Shown: positions 17,718 through 30,533, numbered from the stretch's first letter. The stretch is DNA of 64,000 bases from Butyrivibrio sp. AE3004 (GCF_000703165.1 NZ_JNLQ01000002.1:434001-498000), one strand, 5' to 3'. Numbers and translations are program-made. Notes: generated by a model from the sequence alone, not told the origin.

Positions 17718-20700
17718 ATGGAAAAAAACAGATTGCATCCTATTGGTACTGGTAAGAATGTACGTATGAGTTTCCAGCGCCAGAAGGAAGTCCTGGAGAT
17801 GCCGAACCTGATCGAAGTTCAGAAGAACTCTTATCAATGGTTCCTTGACGAAGGTCTCAAAGAGGTCTTTGACGATATCTCTCCTATCGAAGATTACAGC
17901 GGTAAGCTGAGTCTTGAGTTTGTTGATTTCAAACTTTGTGAAGATGAGATTGACAAGAACAAGAATACAATCGAGAAATGTAAAGAGAGAGACGCTACCT
18001 TTGCAGCACCGCTTAAGGTTATGGTTCGCCTTAACAATAAGGAAAGCGGAGAGATTGCAGAGCATGAGATTTTTATGGGCGATCTTCCTCTTATGACAGC
18101 AACCGGAACATTTGTTATTAACGGAGCAGAACGTGTTATCGTCAGCCAGTTGGTTCGTTCCCCCGGTATCTATTATGATATAACTCGAGATAAGATTGGT
18201 AAGAAACTAATCGCTTGCACTGTTATTCCTAATCGTGGTGCATGGCTTGAGTATGAGACAGATTCCTATGATGTATTTTATGTAAGAGTAGACAGAACCA
18301 GAAAGGTTCCTGTTACTGTTCTTATCCGTGCACTTGGAATTGGCTCTAATGAAGAAATTGTTGACCTGTTTGGTGATGAGCCTAAGATCCAGGCAAGCTT
18401 TTCAAAGGATCCTTCAACTGATTACCAGAGTGGTCTTCTTGAACTGTATAAAAAGATTCGTCCCGGTGAACCTCTTAGCGTTGAAAGTGCAGAGAGTCTC
18501 ATTAATGCTATGTTCTTTGACGCTAGAAGATATGATCTTGCTAAGGTAGGACGTTATAAATTTAATAAGAAACTTCATTTTAAGAATAGAATTAATCGCC
18601 AGATCCTTGCTGAAGATGTAATCGATGAGAATACAGGCGAAATGATTGCAGCAGCCGGAACAAAGGTTAATCGCGCACTTGCAACTGAAATTCAGAATGC
18701 AGGTATTCCTTACGTTATGATTCAGGGTGAAGAGAGAAATATCAAAGTTCTTTCTAACATGATGGTTGATATCACAAGCTTCATTGATTGTAATCCTGAA
18801 GAACTCGGAATTAATGAGGATGTTTACTATCCTGTTCTCAGAGATATTCTTACAGAGTATGCTGATAAGGATCCTGAGAGCCTTGCTGACGCAATCAAAA
18901 AGAATGTTAACGAACTTATTCCTAAGCATGTGACAAAGGAAGATATTCTTGCTTCCATCAACTATAATATGCACCTTGAGTATGGCATCGGTAATGACGA
19001 TGATATCGATCACCTCGGAAATCGTCGTATCCGTTGTGTGGGTGAATTGTTACAGAACCAGTACAGAATAGGTCTTTCAAGACTTGAGCGTGTTGTTCGT
19101 GAACGTATGACAACTCATGATGCTGATGAGATTTCCGCACAGAGTCTTATCAACATTAAACCTGTACAGGCTGCGGTAAAAGAATTCTTCGGATCTTCAC
19201 AGCTGTCACAGTTCATGGACCAGAACAACCCTCTTGGTGAGCTTACACATAAGCGTCGTCTGTCAGCGCTCGGTCCCGGTGGTCTTTCAAGAGATAGAGC
19301 CGGATTCGAGGTTCGAGACGTACACTATACTCACTATGGACGTATGTGCCCTATTGAGACACCTGAAGGTCCTAACATCGGTCTGATCAACTCACTTGCA
19401 AGCTATGCAAGAGTTAATCAGTATGGTTTCGTGGAAGCTCCTTATCGTAAGGTTGATCGTACAGATCCTCAGAATCCTCGTGTTACGGATGAGGTTGAGT
19501 ATCTTACAGCAGATGAAGAAGATAATTATCATGTAGCTCAGGCTAATACACCTTTGGATGAGAACGGTTATTTCAAGAAAAATAATGCTTCCGGTCGTTA
19601 CAGAGAAGAGACTTCTGAGTATCCTAAAACCATGTTCGAGTATATGGACGTATCACCCAGAATGGTATTCTCAGTTGCTACAGCACTTATTCCTTTCCTT
19701 GAGAACGACGATGCTAACCGTGCTCTTATGGGATCGAACATGCAGCGTCAGGCAGTCCCGCTTCTGACAACAGAGGCGCCTGCAGTTGGAACAGGCATGG
19801 AGCATAAAGCGGCTGTTGACTCAGGTGTTTGTGTTGTTGCCAAGAAGGATGGTGTTATTGACTTTGTCGATAGTAAGCTTATCCAGATGACATATGATGA
19901 TGGTGAAAAGGAAGAATACCATCTGATTAAATTCCAGAGAAGTAACCAGAGTAACTGTTATAACCAGAGACCTATAGTCTTCAAGGGAGATCACGTAAAG
20001 GCCGGAGACGTTATTGCAGATGGTCCTTCAACTTATATGGGTGAACTTGGTCTTGGTAAGAACCCTCTTATCGGATTCATGACTTGGGAAGGTTATAACT
20101 ACGAGGATGCTGTTCTTCTTAGTGAGAGACTTGTTCGCGATGATGTATTTACATCAATTCACATAGAAGAGTATGAGGCAGAAGCACGTGAAACAAAGCT
20201 TGGACCCGAAGAAATCACAAGAGATGTTCCCGGTGTAGGTGATGAAGCACTTAAGGATCTTGATGATCGCGGAATTATTCGCATCGGTGCAGAGGTTCGT
20301 GCAGGTGATATCCTTGTTGGTAAGGTTACTCCTAAGGGTGAAACTGAACTTACTGCAGAAGAGAGACTTCTTCGTGCTATTTTCGGTGAAAAGGCACGTG
20401 AGGTTCGTGATACATCACTTAAGGTTCCTCACGGTGAATATGGTATCGTTGTTGATGCTAAGGTATTCACAAGAGAAAACGGAGACGAACTTAGTCCTGG
20501 TGTAAATCAGGCAGTGCGTATCTATATTGCACAAAAGAGAAAAATCTCAGTCGGAGATAAGATGGCCGGCCGTCATGGTAACAAGGGTGTCGTTTCCCGT
20601 GTCCTTCCTATAGAAGATATGCCTTATCTTCCTAACGGACGTCCGCTTGATATTGTGCTTAATCCTCTTGGTGTGCCTTCTCGTATGAATATCGGACAGG

Positions 20701-21578
20701 TCCTTGAGATTCACCTTTCTCTTGCTGCTAAGGCTCTTGGATTTAATATTGCAACACCTATTTTCGATGGTGCTAACGAGAAAGATATTCAGGCAACTCT
20801 TACTATGGCAAATGATTATGTTAATAATTCATGGGAAGAGTTTGAAGAAAAATATAAAGATAGCGTAGATCCTGAGATCATGAAGTATCTTTATGATAAC
20901 AGAGATCACAGAGAACTATGGAAGGGTGTACCGATCAATACAGACGGTAAGGTACAGCTTCGCGATGGACGCACAGGTATTCCATTTGACTCACCGACAA
21001 CAATCGGACACATGCATTACCTTAAGCTCCATCACCTTGTAGATGATAAGATTCATGCTCGTTCAACAGGTCCTTACTCATTGGTTACACAGCAGCCCCT
21101 TGGTGGTAAGGCACAATTTGGTGGACAGCGTTTTGGAGAAATGGAAGTTTGGGCTCTTGAGGCTTATGGTGCAGCATACACATTGCAGGAGATTCTGACA
21201 GTTAAGTCTGATGATGTTGTAGGCCGTGTTAAGACATATGAAGCTATTATCAAGGGCGATAATATTCCTGAACCCGGAGTACCGGAATCATTTAAGGTTC
21301 TTTTGAAGGAACTTCAGTCACTTGGCCTTGATGTAAGAGTACTTAGAGAGGACAATACCGAAGTTGAAATCATGGAGTCAGTTGATTACAGTGATTCTGA
21401 CTACCGCTATGAGATTGAAGGCGAGGTTAATCGTGATTATGATCGTGAAAACCTTGCAGAGAACGGATATCAGACACAGGCGTTTGATGCAGACGGAGAA
21501 CTTGTGACTGAGGATGAAGAAGCAGCGTATGAGGAAGAAGAATTTGATGCTGCCGATGGTCTTGATGACAACTTTTAA
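17718..21578 (+). CDS. rpoB: RNA polymerase beta subunit
   Basis: Catalytic-core subunit of RNA polymerase. The product has about 1286 residues. The rifampicin pocket is present with [28 protein letters not shown] and the Asp, His and Ser of the sensitive type. Also present are the [11 protein letters not shown] block and the C-terminal [19 protein letters not shown] clamp segment. An acidic tail (residues after about 1230) is rich in Glu and Asp. The ATG at 17718 is preferred to that at 17712 because GGGGTG lies 7 nt before it and the protein then begins MEKNRLHP as in clostridial homologues. rpoC follows after 53 bp. Confidence 0.98.
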   Translation: MEKNRLHPIGTGKNVRMSFQRQKEVLEMPNLIEVQKNSYQWFLDEGLKEVFDDISPIEDYSGKLSLEFVDFKLCEDEIDKNKNTIEKCKERDATFAAPLKVMVRLNNKESGEIAEHEIFMGDLPLMTATGTFVINGAERVIVSQLVRSPGIYYDITRDKIGKKLIACTVIPNRGAWLEYETDSYDVFYVRVDRTRKVPVTVLIRALGIGSNEEIVDLFGDEPKIQASFSKDPSTDYQSGLLELYKKIRPGEPLSVESAESLINAMFFDARRYDLAKVGRYKFNKKLHFKNRINRQILAEDVIDENTGEMIAAAGTKVNRALATEIQNAGIPYVMIQGEERNIKVLSNMMVDITSFIDCNPEELGINEDVYYPVLRDILTEYADKDPESLADAIKKNVNELIPKHVTKEDILASINYNMHLEYGIGNDDDIDHLGNRRIRCVGELLQNQYRIGLSRLERVVRERMTTHDADEISAQSLINIKPVQAAVKEFFGSSQLSQFMDQNNPLGELTHKRRLSALGPGGLSRDRAGFEVRDVHYTHYGRMCPIETPEGPNIGLINSLASYARVNQYGFVEAPYRKVDRTDPQNPRVTDEVEYLTADEEDNYHVAQANTPLDENGYFKKNNASGRYREETSEYPKTMFEYMDVSPRMVFSVATALIPFLENDDANRALMGSNMQRQAVPLLTTEAPAVGTGMEHKAAVDSGVCVVAKKDGVIDFVDSKLIQMTYDDGEKEEYHLIKFQRSNQSNCYNQRPIVFKGDHVKAGDVIADGPSTYMGELGLGKNPLIGFMTWEGYNYEDAVLLSERLVRDDVFTSIHIEEYEAEARETKLGPEEITRDVPGVGDEALKDLDDRGIIRIGAEVRAGDILVGKVTPKGETELTAEERLLRAIFGEKAREVRDTSLKVPHGEYGIVVDAKVFTRENGDELSPGVNQAVRIYIAQKRKISVGDKMAGRHGNKGVVSRVLPIEDMPYLPNGRPLDIVLNPLGVPSRMNIGQVLEIHLSLAAKALGFNIATPIFDGANEKDIQATLTMANDYVNNSWEEFEEKYKDSVDPEIMKYLYDNRDHRELWKGVPINTDGKVQLRDGRTGIPFDSPTTIGHMHYLKLHHLVDDKIHARSTGPYSLVTQQPLGGKAQFGGQRFGEMEVWALEAYGAAYTLQEILTVKSDDVVGRVKTYEAIIKGDNIPEPGVPESFKVLLKELQSLGLDVRVLREDNTEVEIMESVDYSDSDYRYEIEGEVNRDYDRENLAENGYQTQAFDADGELVTEDEEAAYEEEEFDAADGLDDNF

Positions 21579-21631
21579 TATGCGGTAATTAAGTAACTGC
21601 AACCATGTAAACAACAGAAAAGAGGTTACGA

Positions 21632-24600
21632 ATGTCTGATTCTACAATGAATAAAGCAATTAACGAAGCTTCAAGCGGAAGAACTTCATCAGCACCGACA
21701 TATCAGCCGATGACTTTTGATGCTATAAAGATCGGTCTTGCTTCTCCTGAGAAGATCAGAGAGTGGTCACACGGAGAAGTATTAAAGCCGGAGACAATCA
21801 ACTACCGTACACTTAAACCGGAAAGAGATGGTCTCTTCTGTGAAAAGATTTTTGGACCTACCAAGGATTGGGAGTGCCATTGCGGTAAGTACAAGAAGAT
21901 TCGTTACAGAGGTGTTATCTGCGATCGTTGCGGTGTTGAGGTAACAAAGAGCAGCGTTCGTCGTGAACGTATGGGTCACATCGAACTTGCTGCACCTGTA
22001 TCACATATCTGGTATTTCAAGGGTATCCCCAGTCGTATGGGTCTTATTCTTGATCTTTCACCCAGAGTGCTTGAAAAGGTATTATATTTTGCTTCATATA
22101 TTGTGCTTGATCCGGGAGAAACAAACCTGGAGTATAAGCAGGTACTTTCCGAGAAAGAGTACCAGGATGCACGTGATGAGTGGGGCGGAAGATTCCGTGC
22201 CGGCATCGGTGCAGAGGCTGTAAAAGAACTCCTTATGAGTATAGACCTTGAACAGGAGTACCAGGAACTTAAAGAAGGTCTTGATACTTCCAGTGGTCAG
22301 AAGAAACAGCGTATCATCAAGAGACTTGAAGTTGTTGAATCATTCCGTGAATCAGGTAATGATCCTTCATGGATGATTATGGACTGCATACCGGTTATTC
22401 CTCCGGATCTTCGTCCTATGGTTCAGCTTGATGGTGGACGTTTTGCGACATCAGATTTGAATGATTTATATCGTCGTATTATAAACCGTAATAATCGTCT
22501 TAAGAGACTTCTTGATCTTGGAGCACCGGATATTATTGTTCGAAACGAGAAACGTATGCTTCAGGAAGCTGTTGATGCACTTATAGATAACGGCAGACGT
22601 GGAAGACCTGTAACAGGCCCTGGAAATCGTGCGCTTAAGTCTCTTTCAGACATGCTTAAAGGTAAGGGTGGTCGTTTCCGTCAGAACCTTCTTGGTAAGC
22701 GTGTTGACTATTCAGGACGTTCCGTTATTGTCGTAGGCCCTGAACTTAAGATTTATCAGTGTGGACTTCCTAAAGAAATGGCTATTGAGCTGTTCAAGCC
22801 ATTTGTTATGAAAGAGCTTGTTTCAAGAGGAATTTCTCAGAATATTAAGAATGCCAAGAAGCTTGTTGAGAGACTTGATGAGCAGGTATGGGATGTTCTT
22901 GAGGATGTAATTAAAGAACACCCTGTAATGCTTAACCGTGCTCCCACACTTCATAGACTTGGTATTCAGGCATTTGAGCCCATTCTCGTTGAGGGTAAAG
23001 CAATTAAACTTCATCCGCTTGTATGTACACCTTTCAATGCTGACTTTGATGGTGACCAGATGGCTGTGCACCTTCCTTTGTCAGTTGAGGCACAGGCAGA
23101 GAGCAGATTCCTTATGCTTGCTCCTAATAACTTGCTTAAGCCTTCTGATGGTGGCCCTGTAAACGTACCTACTCAGGATATGGTCCTTGGTATTTATTAC
23201 CTTACACAAGAACGTGAAGGCGCTAAGGGTGAAGGCAAGTTCTTCAAGAGCATTGATGAAGCAATACTTGCTTATGAAAATGATTACATCACACTTCAGT
23301 CAAAAATTACTATCCGTGTAAATCGTACGAACGAAAACGGAGAGGAAGAGTCAGGACTTGTTGAGTCTACTCTCGGAAGATTCCTTTTCAACGAATTTAT
23401 TCCTCAGGATCTTGGCTTTGTGGATCGTTCTGTACCGGAGAATAAATATAAGCTTGAAATCGACTTCATGGTTGGTAAGAAACAGCTGAAGAAGATTGTT
23501 ACAAATATGATCAATACTCATGGAACATTTGCGACTGCAGAAGTTCTTGATAAGATCAAATCAACAGGTTATCACTATTCAACAAGAGCTGCTATGACAG
23601 TTTCAATTGCTGATATGACAGTTCCTCCGCAGAAACAGGAGATGCTTGATAAAGCACAGGCAGTCGTTGACGAGATTGCCACTAACTACCGTCGCGGTCT
23701 TATGACAGATGAAGAGCGTTATCGTCTTGTTGTTGAGACTTGGATGGAGACAGATAAGCAGCTTACAGAAGTGCTTCTTAAGGGCCTTGATAAGTACAAC
23801 AACATCCACATGATGGCTGATTCCGGTGCTCGTGGTAGTGATCAGCAGATTAAACAGTTGGCTGGTATGCGTGGACTTATGGCTGATACAACAGGACGTA
23901 CTATCGAACTTCCTATCAAGTCAAACTTCCGTGAAGGTCTTGATGTTTTGGAGTATTTCATGTCAGCACATGGTGCTCGTAAGGGTCTGTCTGATACTGC
24001 GCTTCGTACAGCGGATTCAGGTTACTTGACACGTCGAATGGTTGATGTATCACAGGAACTTATTATTCGTGAGCTTGATTGTAGTGAAGGCAAGGCAGTT
24101 ATCCCCGGAATTACCGTTAAGGAGTTTAAAGACGGTAAGGCTATGATTGAGCCTCTTGAGGATCGTATTACAGGAAGATATACATGTGAGGATATCAAAG
24201 ACAAGGACGGAAACGTAATTGTTAAGAAGAATCACATTATTACACCCAGCCGAGCAAAGAGAATTCTTAGCGATGGAATCAATAGTAAGGGCGAGCCTGT
24301 AACAGCAGTTAAGATTCGTACAATCCTTACTTGCCGTTCACATATCGGTATATGTGCTAAGTGCTATGGTGCAAACATGGCAACCGGTGAACCTGTTCAG
24401 GTCGGAGAAACAGTAGGTATTATTGCTGCTCAGTCTATCGGTGAGCCTGGTACACAGCTTACAATGAGAACTTTCCACACAGGTGGTGTTGCCGGTGGAG
24501 ATATTACACAGGGTCTTCCTCGTGTCGAAGAGCTTTTTGAAGCAAGAAAGCCTAAGGGACTTGCAATTATTTCAGAGCTTGATGGTACAGCAACCATTAA

Positions 24601-25339
24601 GGATACTAAGAAAAAGCGCGAAGTTATCATTACAAATAATGAGACAGGTGAATCAAAGGCATATCTTATTCCTTACGGTTCCAGAATTAAAGTGCTTGAT
24701 AACGAACAGGTTGAGGCCGGTGATGAACTGACAGAAGGTAGTGTAAATCCTCATGATCTTCTGAAAATTAAGGGCATCCGTGCCGTTCAGGATTATCTGC
24801 TTCGTGAGGTTCAGAGAGTTTATCGTCTGCAGGGTGTTGATATCTGTGATAAGCATATCGAAGTTATTGTTCGTCAGATGCTGAAGAAGGTTCGTATAGA
24901 GGAAAGCGGAGATACAAACTTCCTTCCCGGAACACTTGTTGATGTACTTGACTTTGAAGATGATAATGAAAGACTTATCGGAGAAGGCAAAAAGCCTGCT
25001 GAAGGTAAACAGGTAATTCTTGGTATTACCAAGGCTGCACTTGCTACAAACTCGTTCCTGTCAGCTGCATCATTCCAGGAAACAACAAAGGTTCTTACTG
25101 ATGCCGCAATTAAAGGTAAGGTTGATCCGCTTATCGGACTTAAGGAAAATGTTATCATTGGTAAGCTTATTCCCGCAGGAACCGGAATGAAGCGTTACCG
25201 CAATACAGCTCTTAATACAGATGCTAACTTTAAGGATCTCGATAAACTGATACTTAAAAAGAATCTGGATGACGATGATTTCATTGGTGATTTTGATTCT
25301 GAAGCTGATGAAGTTGTTGTTGCAGATGATGAGGAGTAA
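21632..25339 (+). CDS. rpoC: RNA polymerase beta' subunit
   Basis: Carries the RNA polymerase active site. The 1235-residue protein has the N-terminal four-Cys zinc site (CHCG and CDRCG, about residues 81-101). The catalytic NADFDGD at about 469-475 holds the three Mg-binding Asp. The bridge and trigger regions ([20 protein letters not shown]) and the second zinc site ([13 protein letters not shown]) are intact. The N-terminus has about 25 extra Ser/Thr/Ala-rich residues before the conserved [12 protein letters not shown]. It is co-transcribed with rpoB. A short palindrome (ACTTTTCA/TGAAAAGT, 25341-25361) lies just after the stop and lacks a T run. Confidence 0.98.
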   Translation: MSDSTMNKAINEASSGRTSSAPTYQPMTFDAIKIGLASPEKIREWSHGEVLKPETINYRTLKPERDGLFCEKIFGPTKDWECHCGKYKKIRYRGVICDRCGVEVTKSSVRRERMGHIELAAPVSHIWYFKGIPSRMGLILDLSPRVLEKVLYFASYIVLDPGETNLEYKQVLSEKEYQDARDEWGGRFRAGIGAEAVKELLMSIDLEQEYQELKEGLDTSSGQKKQRIIKRLEVVESFRESGNDPSWMIMDCIPVIPPDLRPMVQLDGGRFATSDLNDLYRRIINRNNRLKRLLDLGAPDIIVRNEKRMLQEAVDALIDNGRRGRPVTGPGNRALKSLSDMLKGKGGRFRQNLLGKRVDYSGRSVIVVGPELKIYQCGLPKEMAIELFKPFVMKELVSRGISQNIKNAKKLVERLDEQVWDVLEDVIKEHPVMLNRAPTLHRLGIQAFEPILVEGKAIKLHPLVCTPFNADFDGDQMAVHLPLSVEAQAESRFLMLAPNNLLKPSDGGPVNVPTQDMVLGIYYLTQEREGAKGEGKFFKSIDEAILAYENDYITLQSKITIRVNRTNENGEEESGLVESTLGRFLFNEFIPQDLGFVDRSVPENKYKLEIDFMVGKKQLKKIVTNMINTHGTFATAEVLDKIKSTGYHYSTRAAMTVSIADMTVPPQKQEMLDKAQAVVDEIATNYRRGLMTDEERYRLVVETWMETDKQLTEVLLKGLDKYNNIHMMADSGARGSDQQIKQLAGMRGLMADTTGRTIELPIKSNFREGLDVLEYFMSAHGARKGLSDTALRTADSGYLTRRMVDVSQELIIRELDCSEGKAVIPGITVKEFKDGKAMIEPLEDRITGRYTCEDIKDKDGNVIVKKNHIITPSRAKRILSDGINSKGEPVTAVKIRTILTCRSHIGICAKCYGANMATGEPVQVGETVGIIAAQSIGEPGTQLTMRTFHTGGVAGGDITQGLPRVEELFEARKPKGLAIISELDGTATIKDTKKKREVIITNNETGESKAYLIPYGSRIKVLDNEQVEAGDELTEGSVNPHDLLKIKGIRAVQDYLLREVQRVYRLQGVDICDKHIEVIVRQMLKKVRIEESGDTNFLPGTLVDVLDFEDDNERLIGEGKKPAEGKQVILGITKAALATNSFLSAASFQETTKVLTDAAIKGKVDPLIGLKENVIIGKLIPAGTGMKRYRNTALNTDANFKDLDKLILKKNLDDDDFIGDFDSEADEVVVADDEE

Positions 25340-25394
25340 TACTTTTCAAATTATGAAAAGTTAATAAAATAGCATGTTTTTAAATAGAATGTGC

Positions 25395-25423
25395 TTGACA
25401 ATGTAATTTTTAATCTTTATACT
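25395..25423 (+). promoter_or_regulatory. rpsL-rpsG-fusA promoter
   Basis: Consensus TTGACA (25395-25400) and TATACT (25418-25423) are spaced 17 bp. The start near 25430 gives a leader of about 130 nt with two hairpins: AGCGA...TCGCT around 25440-25467, and ACAGGT...ACCTGT at 25486-25516. The leader may serve autogenous control of the str operon, by inference. Confidence 0.85.
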
Positions 25424-25557
25424 ATGAAACTGTGCGACGAGCGAGAGGGTATTTATGCCCTTTCGCTTGATGCATGTCGGTGATTACAGGTTATTTCATG
25501 TCAGGATATGACCTGTTTATCATAAATGTTTTACCATTAATACAGGAGGTGAAAGGA

Positions 25558-25977
25558 ATGCCAACATTTAACCAGTTAGTTCGTAAAGGTCGTCAGACTT
25601 CTGAGAAGAAGTCTACAGCTCCTGCGCTTCAGAAAGGATTCAATTCTCTTCATAAGAAGGCAATTGAAACTGCGTCACCGCAGAAGAGAGGCGTATGCAC
25701 AGCTGTTAAGACAGCTACACCTAAGAAGCCTAACTCAGCTCTTAGAAAGATTGCCAGAGTACGTCTTTCTAACGGTATCGAGGTAACAAGCTATATCCCC
25801 GGTGAAGGTCACAACCTTCAGGAGCACAGCGTTGTTCTCATCCGTGGCGGAAGAGTTAAGGACCTGCCTGGTACAAGATATCACATTATCCGTGGAACTC
25901 TTGATACAGCAGGTGTTGCAGACCGTAAGCAGGCTCGCTCCAAGTACGGCGCTAAGAGACCTAAGGCTGCAAAGTAA
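25558..25977 (+). CDS. rpsL: Ribosomal protein S12
   Basis: Decoding-centre protein of the 30S subunit. The 139-residue form starting [13 protein letters not shown] at 25558 is right: GGAGGTGAAAGG lies just upstream and all S12 proteins start here. A longer reading frame from 25474 would run through the leader. The streptomycin-relevant loops [11 protein letters not shown] and [11 protein letters not shown] carry the Lys residues of the sensitive type. The C-terminal basic tail is normal. It is the first gene of the str operon and is followed by rpsG after a 172-bp gap. Confidence 0.98.
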   Translation: MPTFNQLVRKGRQTSEKKSTAPALQKGFNSLHKKAIETASPQKRGVCTAVKTATPKKPNSALRKIARVRLSNGIEVTSYIPGEGHNLQEHSVVLIRGGRVKDLPGTRYHIIRGTLDTAGVADRKQARSKYGAKRPKAAK

Positions 25978-26149
25978 TTTAAGTAACTATCATAACAAGA
26001 TCTAATTTTTTTAATAGTGTTGGTGTTTCTTCTATTCGTATATAGAGAGTATAAATACCGCACGTACACTAAAATTAGTGAGTACCTATGATCTATAGTA
26101 AACAGATGAAGACTGACACTCATCTGCGATTCTAAAGGAGGGAAGAACC

Positions 26150-26620
26150 GTGCCGCGTAAAGGACATATTGTAAAACGTGACGTATTAGCGGATCCTTTA
26201 TACGATAACAAGGTTGTAACAAAGCTTATCAACACAGTAATGCTTGATGGTAAGAAGGGTGTTGCACAGAAAATCGTATATGGTGCATTCGCACAGGTAG
26301 AGGAGAAGGCTGGTAAGCCTGCTCTTGAAGTATTCGAGGGTGCTATGAACAACATCATGCCCGCTCTCGAGGTAAAGGCTAGACGTATCGGTGGTGCTAC
26401 ATATCAGGTACCGATCGAGGTTCGTCCGGATAGACGTCAGGCCCTTGCACTTCGCTGGCTTGTAACATTTTCTCGTAACAGAGGCGAGAAGACCATGGTT
26501 GACAGACTTGCATCTGAGATTCTTGATGCATTCAACAACACTGGTGCATCTGTAAAGAGAAAAGAAGATATGCACAAGATGGCAGAAGCAAACAAGGCAT
26601 TCTCACACTACAGATTCTAA
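26150..26620 (+). CDS. rpsG: Ribosomal protein S7
   Basis: Primary binder of the 16S rRNA 3' domain, starting head assembly. The 156-residue product begins at a GTG behind AAAGGAGGG and reads [12 protein letters not shown]. The family blocks [31 protein letters not shown] and ALRWLV are present, as are the C-terminal helices. The 172-bp gap before it holds a hairpin, CAGATGA...TCATCTG (26102-26126), next to the ribosome site. S7 is the autoregulator of the str operon in Escherichia coli. Whether this hairpin plays that role here is not shown. Confidence 0.98.
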   Translation: MPRKGHIVKRDVLADPLYDNKVVTKLINTVMLDGKKGVAQKIVYGAFAQVEEKAGKPALEVFEGAMNNIMPALEVKARRIGGATYQVPIEVRPDRRQALALRWLVTFSRNRGEKTMVDRLASEILDAFNNTGASVKRKEDMHKMAEANKAFSHYRF

Positions 26621-26624
26621 TATT

Positions 26625-26660
26625 AGCACAGCACTTGGCATGGTTATCCTGCCCAGTGCC
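26625..26660 (+). other. Stem-loop between rpsG and fusA
   Basis: GCACTTGGCA and TGCCCAGTGC form a 10-bp stem with one wobble pair. No T run follows. It is likely an RNA processing or stability stem rather than a terminator, since fusA continues the operon. Confidence 0.6.
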
Positions 26661-26748
26661 GGCTATTCAAGATTATATAAACTATTAGAAGTTTATATTT
26701 TAAGATTCTGGTGTTAGAAACGTTTATTATTTTTAGGAGGATAAACCT

Positions 26749-28866
26749 TTGGCTGAAAGACAATATCCATTGGAGAGAACCAGAAACATTGGTATTATGG
26801 CTCATATTGATGCTGGTAAGACCACTCTTACAGAGCGTATTCTTTACTATACCGGTGTTAACTATAAGATTGGTGAGACCTATGAAGGTACTGCTACCAT
26901 GGACTGGATGGAACAGGAGCAGGAGAGAGGTATCACAATCACATCTGCAGCTACAACATGCCATTGGACACTTCAGGAAAACGGAAAAGTTAAGCCCGGT
27001 GCTCAGGAGCATCGTATCAATATTATCGATACTCCCGGTCACGTTGACTTTACTGTTGAGGTTGAGCGTTCACTTCGTGTACTTGATGGCGCTGTAGGCG
27101 TATTCAGTGCAAAAGAAGGTGTTGAGCCTCAGTCTGAAAATGTATGGCGTCAGGCTGACGGATTTAATGTTCCTCGTATGGCATTCATCAATAAGATGGA
27201 TATCATTGGAGCAAACTATTTCGGAGCTGTTGAGCAGATTCGTAATAGACTTAAGAAAAATGCTATTATGATCGAAATCCCGATCGGAGCTGAGGATCAG
27301 TTCCAGGGTGTTATTGATCTTTTTGAGATGCAGGCATACATCTACAACGATGATAAGGGTGAAGATGTAACAATCGGTGAGATTCCTGCAGATCTTAAGG
27401 ATGATGCAGAACTTTATCGTAGTGAACTCGTAGAGAAAATCTGCGACCTCGATGAAGATCTTATGATGAAGTATCTTGAAGGTGAGGAGCCTACAAAGGA
27501 AGAACTTAAGGCTGCTCTTCGTAAAGCTACTTGTGAGTGTAAGGCTTTCCCTGTATGCTGTGGTTCTGCACACAGAAACCGTGGTATTCAGAAACTTATT
27601 GATGCTGTTATCGAATTCATGCCTTCACCTTTAGATATCCCTGCATGTAAGGGTACAGACCTTGATGGTAATGAAGTTGAGGTTGAGTCAACAGATAACG
27701 GACCATTTGCAGCTCTTGCATTCAAGATTGTCAGCGATCCTTTCGTAGGAAAGCTTGCATTCTTCCGTGTATATCGTGGTACTGCAAATTCTGGTTCTTA
27801 CGTACTTAACAGTACTAAGGATAATAAGGAACGTCTTGGACGTATCCTTCAGATGCATGCTAACAAGCGTTCAGACCTTGATAAAGTATATTCAGGTGAT
27901 ATTGCTGCAGCAGTTGGTCTTAAGAACACTACTACAGGTGATACACTTTGTGATGAAAAGAATCCCGTTATTCTTGAGTCAATGGAATTCCCGGATCCCG
28001 TTATCGAGCTTGCTATTGAGCCTAAGACTAAGGCTGGTCAGCAGAAGCTTGATGAGGCACTTCAGAAACTTGCTGAAGAGGATCCTACTTTCAGAGCACA
28101 TACTAATCCTGAAACAGGTCAGACTATCATCGCTGGTATGGGTGAGCTTCACCTTGATATCATCGTTGACAGACTTCTTCGTGAGTACAAAGTAGAAGCT
28201 AATGTTGGTGCACCTCAGGTTGCATACAGAGAAGCTCTTACAAATGCTTGCGATATTGAAAGTAAGTATGCTAAGCAGTCCGGTGGACGTGGTCAGTATG
28301 GTCACTGTAAGGTTCGCTTCGAGCCCATGGATGCTAATGGAGAAAACCTTTATCAGTTCGATAGCGAAGTTGTTGGTGGTTCTATTCCTAAGGAATATAT
28401 TCAGCCTATCAGCGAAGGTATCGAAGAGGCTATGAAGGCAGGTTCTCTTGGTGGATTCCCGGTTGTTGGTGTTCATGCAACTGTTTATGATGGATCATAC
28501 CATGAAGTCGATTCTTCAGAAATGGCCTTCCATATTGCAGGATCTATGGCATTCAAGGATGCTATGGCTAAGGGTGGTATGGTTCTTCTTGAGCCTATCA
28601 TGAAGGTTGAAGTTACTATGCCTGAAGAATACATGGGAGATGTTATCGGTGACGTTAACTCTCGTCGTGGACAGGTTGAAGGTATGGACGATCTTGGCGG
28701 TGGTAAGATTGTTAGAGCACATGTACCGCTTGCAGAGATGTTCGGCTATGCAACAGACCTTCGTTCAAGAACTCAGGGACGTGGTAACTACTCAATGTTC
28801 TTCGAGAAGTATGCTCCTGTTCCGAAGAACATCCAGGAGAAAGTTCTTTCTAACAAGAACGCATAA
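26749..28866 (+). CDS. fusA: Elongation factor G
   Basis: GTPase that moves tRNA and mRNA through the ribosome after peptide bond formation, and helps recycle ribosomes. The 705-residue protein starts at TTG 8 nt after TTAGGAGG. It shows the G1 loop AHIDAGKTT, the switch [11 protein letters not shown]3 DTPGHVDF and G4 NKMD, then domains II-V with the [10 protein letters not shown] block in domain IV. It lies third in rpsL-rpsG-fusA. The rare TTG start may tune its level relative to S7. No fusidic-acid-type change can be judged by eye. Confidence 0.98.
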   Translation: MAERQYPLERTRNIGIMAHIDAGKTTLTERILYYTGVNYKIGETYEGTATMDWMEQEQERGITITSAATTCHWTLQENGKVKPGAQEHRINIIDTPGHVDFTVEVERSLRVLDGAVGVFSAKEGVEPQSENVWRQADGFNVPRMAFINKMDIIGANYFGAVEQIRNRLKKNAIMIEIPIGAEDQFQGVIDLFEMQAYIYNDDKGEDVTIGEIPADLKDDAELYRSELVEKICDLDEDLMMKYLEGEEPTKEELKAALRKATCECKAFPVCCGSAHRNRGIQKLIDAVIEFMPSPLDIPACKGTDLDGNEVEVESTDNGPFAALAFKIVSDPFVGKLAFFRVYRGTANSGSYVLNSTKDNKERLGRILQMHANKRSDLDKVYSGDIAAAVGLKNTTTGDTLCDEKNPVILESMEFPDPVIELAIEPKTKAGQQKLDEALQKLAEEDPTFRAHTNPETGQTIIAGMGELHLDIIVDRLLREYKVEANVGAPQVAYREALTNACDIESKYAKQSGGRGQYGHCKVRFEPMDANGENLYQFDSEVVGGSIPKEYIQPISEGIEEAMKAGSLGGFPVVGVHATVYDGSYHEVDSSEMAFHIAGSMAFKDAMAKGGMVLLEPIMKVEVTMPEEYMGDVIGDVNSRRGQVEGMDDLGGGKIVRAHVPLAEMFGYATDLRSRTQGRGNYSMFFEKYAPVPKNIQEKVLSNKNA

Positions 28867-28877
28867 TTTTAATAATA

Positions 28878-28941
28878 TAAATAAATGGGGCTTATACTGA
28901 TTTTTGTTACAAAATCAGACCCTTAAGCCCCTATTTATACT
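28878..28941 (+). other. Long hairpin between fusA and tuf
   Basis: ATGGGGCTTA pairs with TAAGCCCCTAT and encloses a second stem, CTGATTTT/AAAATCAG. Only a short T-rich run (TATTTATAC) follows the base. It may terminate fusA partly or be a processing stem. tuf has its own promoter just after it. Confidence 0.65.
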
Positions 28942-28950
28942 ATTTAAGGC

Positions 28951-28979
28951 TTGATTTAAAGCCTAAATTCTAATATAAT
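28951..28979 (+). promoter_or_regulatory. tuf promoter
   Basis: TTGATT (28951-28956) and a perfect TATAAT (28974-28979) are spaced 17 bp. The start near 28986 gives a leader of about 60 nt ending in AAGGAGG. It gives tuf strong expression independent of fusA. Confidence 0.85.
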
Positions 28980-29047
28980 CGATATAGTCGGTTATTATGA
29001 GAAAAGAATGTTAATGCAACATTTTTATTTAAGGAGGATATTTTAAA

Positions 29048-30238
29048 ATGGCTAAAGCTAAGTTTGACAGAAGCAAACCGCACGTAAACATTGGTACAAT
29101 CGGACACGTTGACCATGGTAAGACAACTCTTACAGCAGCTATCACAGCTGTTCTTGCTGACAGAGGTTTCAGCCCTGCTGTTGCTTTCGATCAGATCGAT
29201 AAAGCACCCGAGGAAAAAGAGCGTGGTATCACAATCAACTCTGCTCACATCGAGTATGAGACAGCTAACAGACACTACGCACACGTTGACTGCCCTGGCC
29301 ACGCTGATTATGTAAAGAACATGATCACTGGTGCAGCTCAGATGGATGGTTCAATCCTTGTTGTTGCTGCTACTGATGGTGTTATGGCTCAGACAAGAGA
29401 GCACGTTCTTCTTGCTCGTCAGGTAGGTGTTCCTTATATCATCGTATTCATGAACAAGTGTGATATGGTTGATGATCCTGAACTTCTTGACCTTGTTGAG
29501 ATGGAGATCAGAGACCTTCTTAACGAGTACGAGTTCCCTGGCGATGACATCCCGATCATTCGTGGTTCTGCTCTTATGGCTCTTGAAGATCCTAAGGGTG
29601 AGTGGGGCGACAAGATCGTTGAGCTTATGGATACAGTTGATTCTTATATTCCTGAACCTACACGTGAGACAGATAAGCCTTTCCTTATGCCTGTTGAGGA
29701 TGTATTCACAATTACAGGACGTGGAACAGTTGCTACAGGTCGTGTAGAGAGAGGTCACCTCAACCTTAACGATGAAATCGAAATCGTTGGTATCAAGGAA
29801 GAGACTTCTAAGTCTGTATGTACTGGTATCGAAATGTTCCGTAAGACAATGGATTACTGCGAAGCTGGTGACAACGTTGGTCTTCTTCTTCGTGGTGTTG
29901 ACCGTGATGGTATCCAGAGAGGTCAGTGTATCACAAAGCCCGGCACAGTAACATGCCACAAGAAGTTCACTGCTGAGGTTTACGTTCTTACAAAGGATGA
30001 AGGTGGACGTCATACTCCTTTCTTCAACAACTACAGACCTCAGTTCTACTTCAGAACAACTGACGTTACTGGTGTTTGCAACCTTCCTGAAGGCACAGAG
30101 ATGTGCATGCCTGGCGACCACGTTGAGATGAGCATCGAGCTTATCCATCCTATCGCTATGGAGCAGGGTCTTAAGTTCGCTATCCGTGAGGGTGGTAGAA
30201 CAGTTGGATCAGGCCGTGTTGCTACAATCGTAGAATAA
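29048..30238 (+). CDS. tuf: Elongation factor Tu
   Basis: GTPase that brings aminoacyl-tRNA to the ribosome. The 396-residue product has the P-loop GHVDHGKT (about residues 19-26), switch I KERGITIN and G3 DCPGHADY. The NKCD specificity motif is followed by the two beta-barrel domains ending in [12 protein letters not shown]. Codon use is the most biased in the window. Many Firmicutes have rpsJ directly after tuf. Here the unit ends in element B and a terminator, and rpsJ lies about 15 kb away. Confidence 0.99.
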   Translation: MAKAKFDRSKPHVNIGTIGHVDHGKTTLTAAITAVLADRGFSPAVAFDQIDKAPEEKERGITINSAHIEYETANRHYAHVDCPGHADYVKNMITGAAQMDGSILVVAATDGVMAQTREHVLLARQVGVPYIIVFMNKCDMVDDPELLDLVEMEIRDLLNEYEFPGDDIPIIRGSALMALEDPKGEWGDKIVELMDTVDSYIPEPTRETDKPFLMPVEDVFTITGRGTVATGRVERGHLNLNDEIEIVGIKEETSKSVCTGIEMFRKTMDYCEAGDNVGLLLRGVDRDGIQRGQCITKPGTVTCHKKFTAEVYVLTKDEGGRHTPFFNNYRPQFYFRTTDVTGVCNLPEGTEMCMPGDHVEMSIELIHPIAMEQGLKFAIREGGRTVGSGRVATIVE

Positions 30239-30255
30239 TCTACACGCTAGCTTTG

Positions 30256-30390
30256 AGCTAAGCGCATAAAATGCAAATAGAACAGCCCTTCGTGCTTGCA
30301 CGATAAGGGCTGTTTTTATTTGCATTTTTAGGCATTCAGCGAATGCCGTGAATGAGGAAATGCGTAGCATTTCCGAGTCTGCGCTTAGCT
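30256..30390. repeat. Four-stem structured element B after tuf (includes terminator arm)
   Basis: An 11-bp outer stem (AGCTAAGCGCA with TGCGCTTAGCT) encloses three hairpins. The long arm at 30268-30328 includes AACAGCCCTT/AAGGGCTGTT followed by TTT. Then come GGCATTC/GAATGCC (30331-30347) and GGAAATGC/GCATTTCC (30356-30374) flanked by TGA and GAGT. It has the same plan, size and third hairpin as element A at 17384, but different paired sequences. The remaining gap to 30653 holds two terminators and no gene that I can support. Confidence 0.85.
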
Positions 30391-30400
30391 TATTTTACAA

Positions 30401-30433
30401 GGTTTCCGAGACTTTCTCGGGAGCCTTTTTTTG
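30401..30433 (+). terminator. Intrinsic terminator after tuf
   Basis: GGTTTCCGAG and CTCGGGAGCC pair with two wobbles and are followed by seven T. It backs up the terminator arm in element B. Confidence 0.9.
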
Positions 30434-30500
30434 ACATATTTTATGATATTACAAAAATGGAAAGGTAAAACCTAATAACATAATTGCATTTCACCTAATG

Positions 30501-30533
30501 AAAAGTGTAACTCACCGGAGTTACGCTTTTTTT
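30501..30533 (+). terminator. Second terminator hairpin before the ABC-2 transporter operon
   Basis: AAAGTGTAACTC and GAGTTACGCTTT form a 12-bp stem with a 4-nt loop, followed by a T run. Symmetric A and T tracts mean it could work on both strands. Confidence 0.85.

Noticed and set aside
25474..25557. N-terminal extension of S12 upstream of 25558
   Set aside because: It reads through the structured leader, all S12 proteins start at MPTFNQ, and the ribosome site fits 25558.
29351..30148. A 265-residue minus-strand frame opposite tuf
   Set aside because: It is antisense to a strongly conserved gene and arises from its codon bias; there is no start signal.
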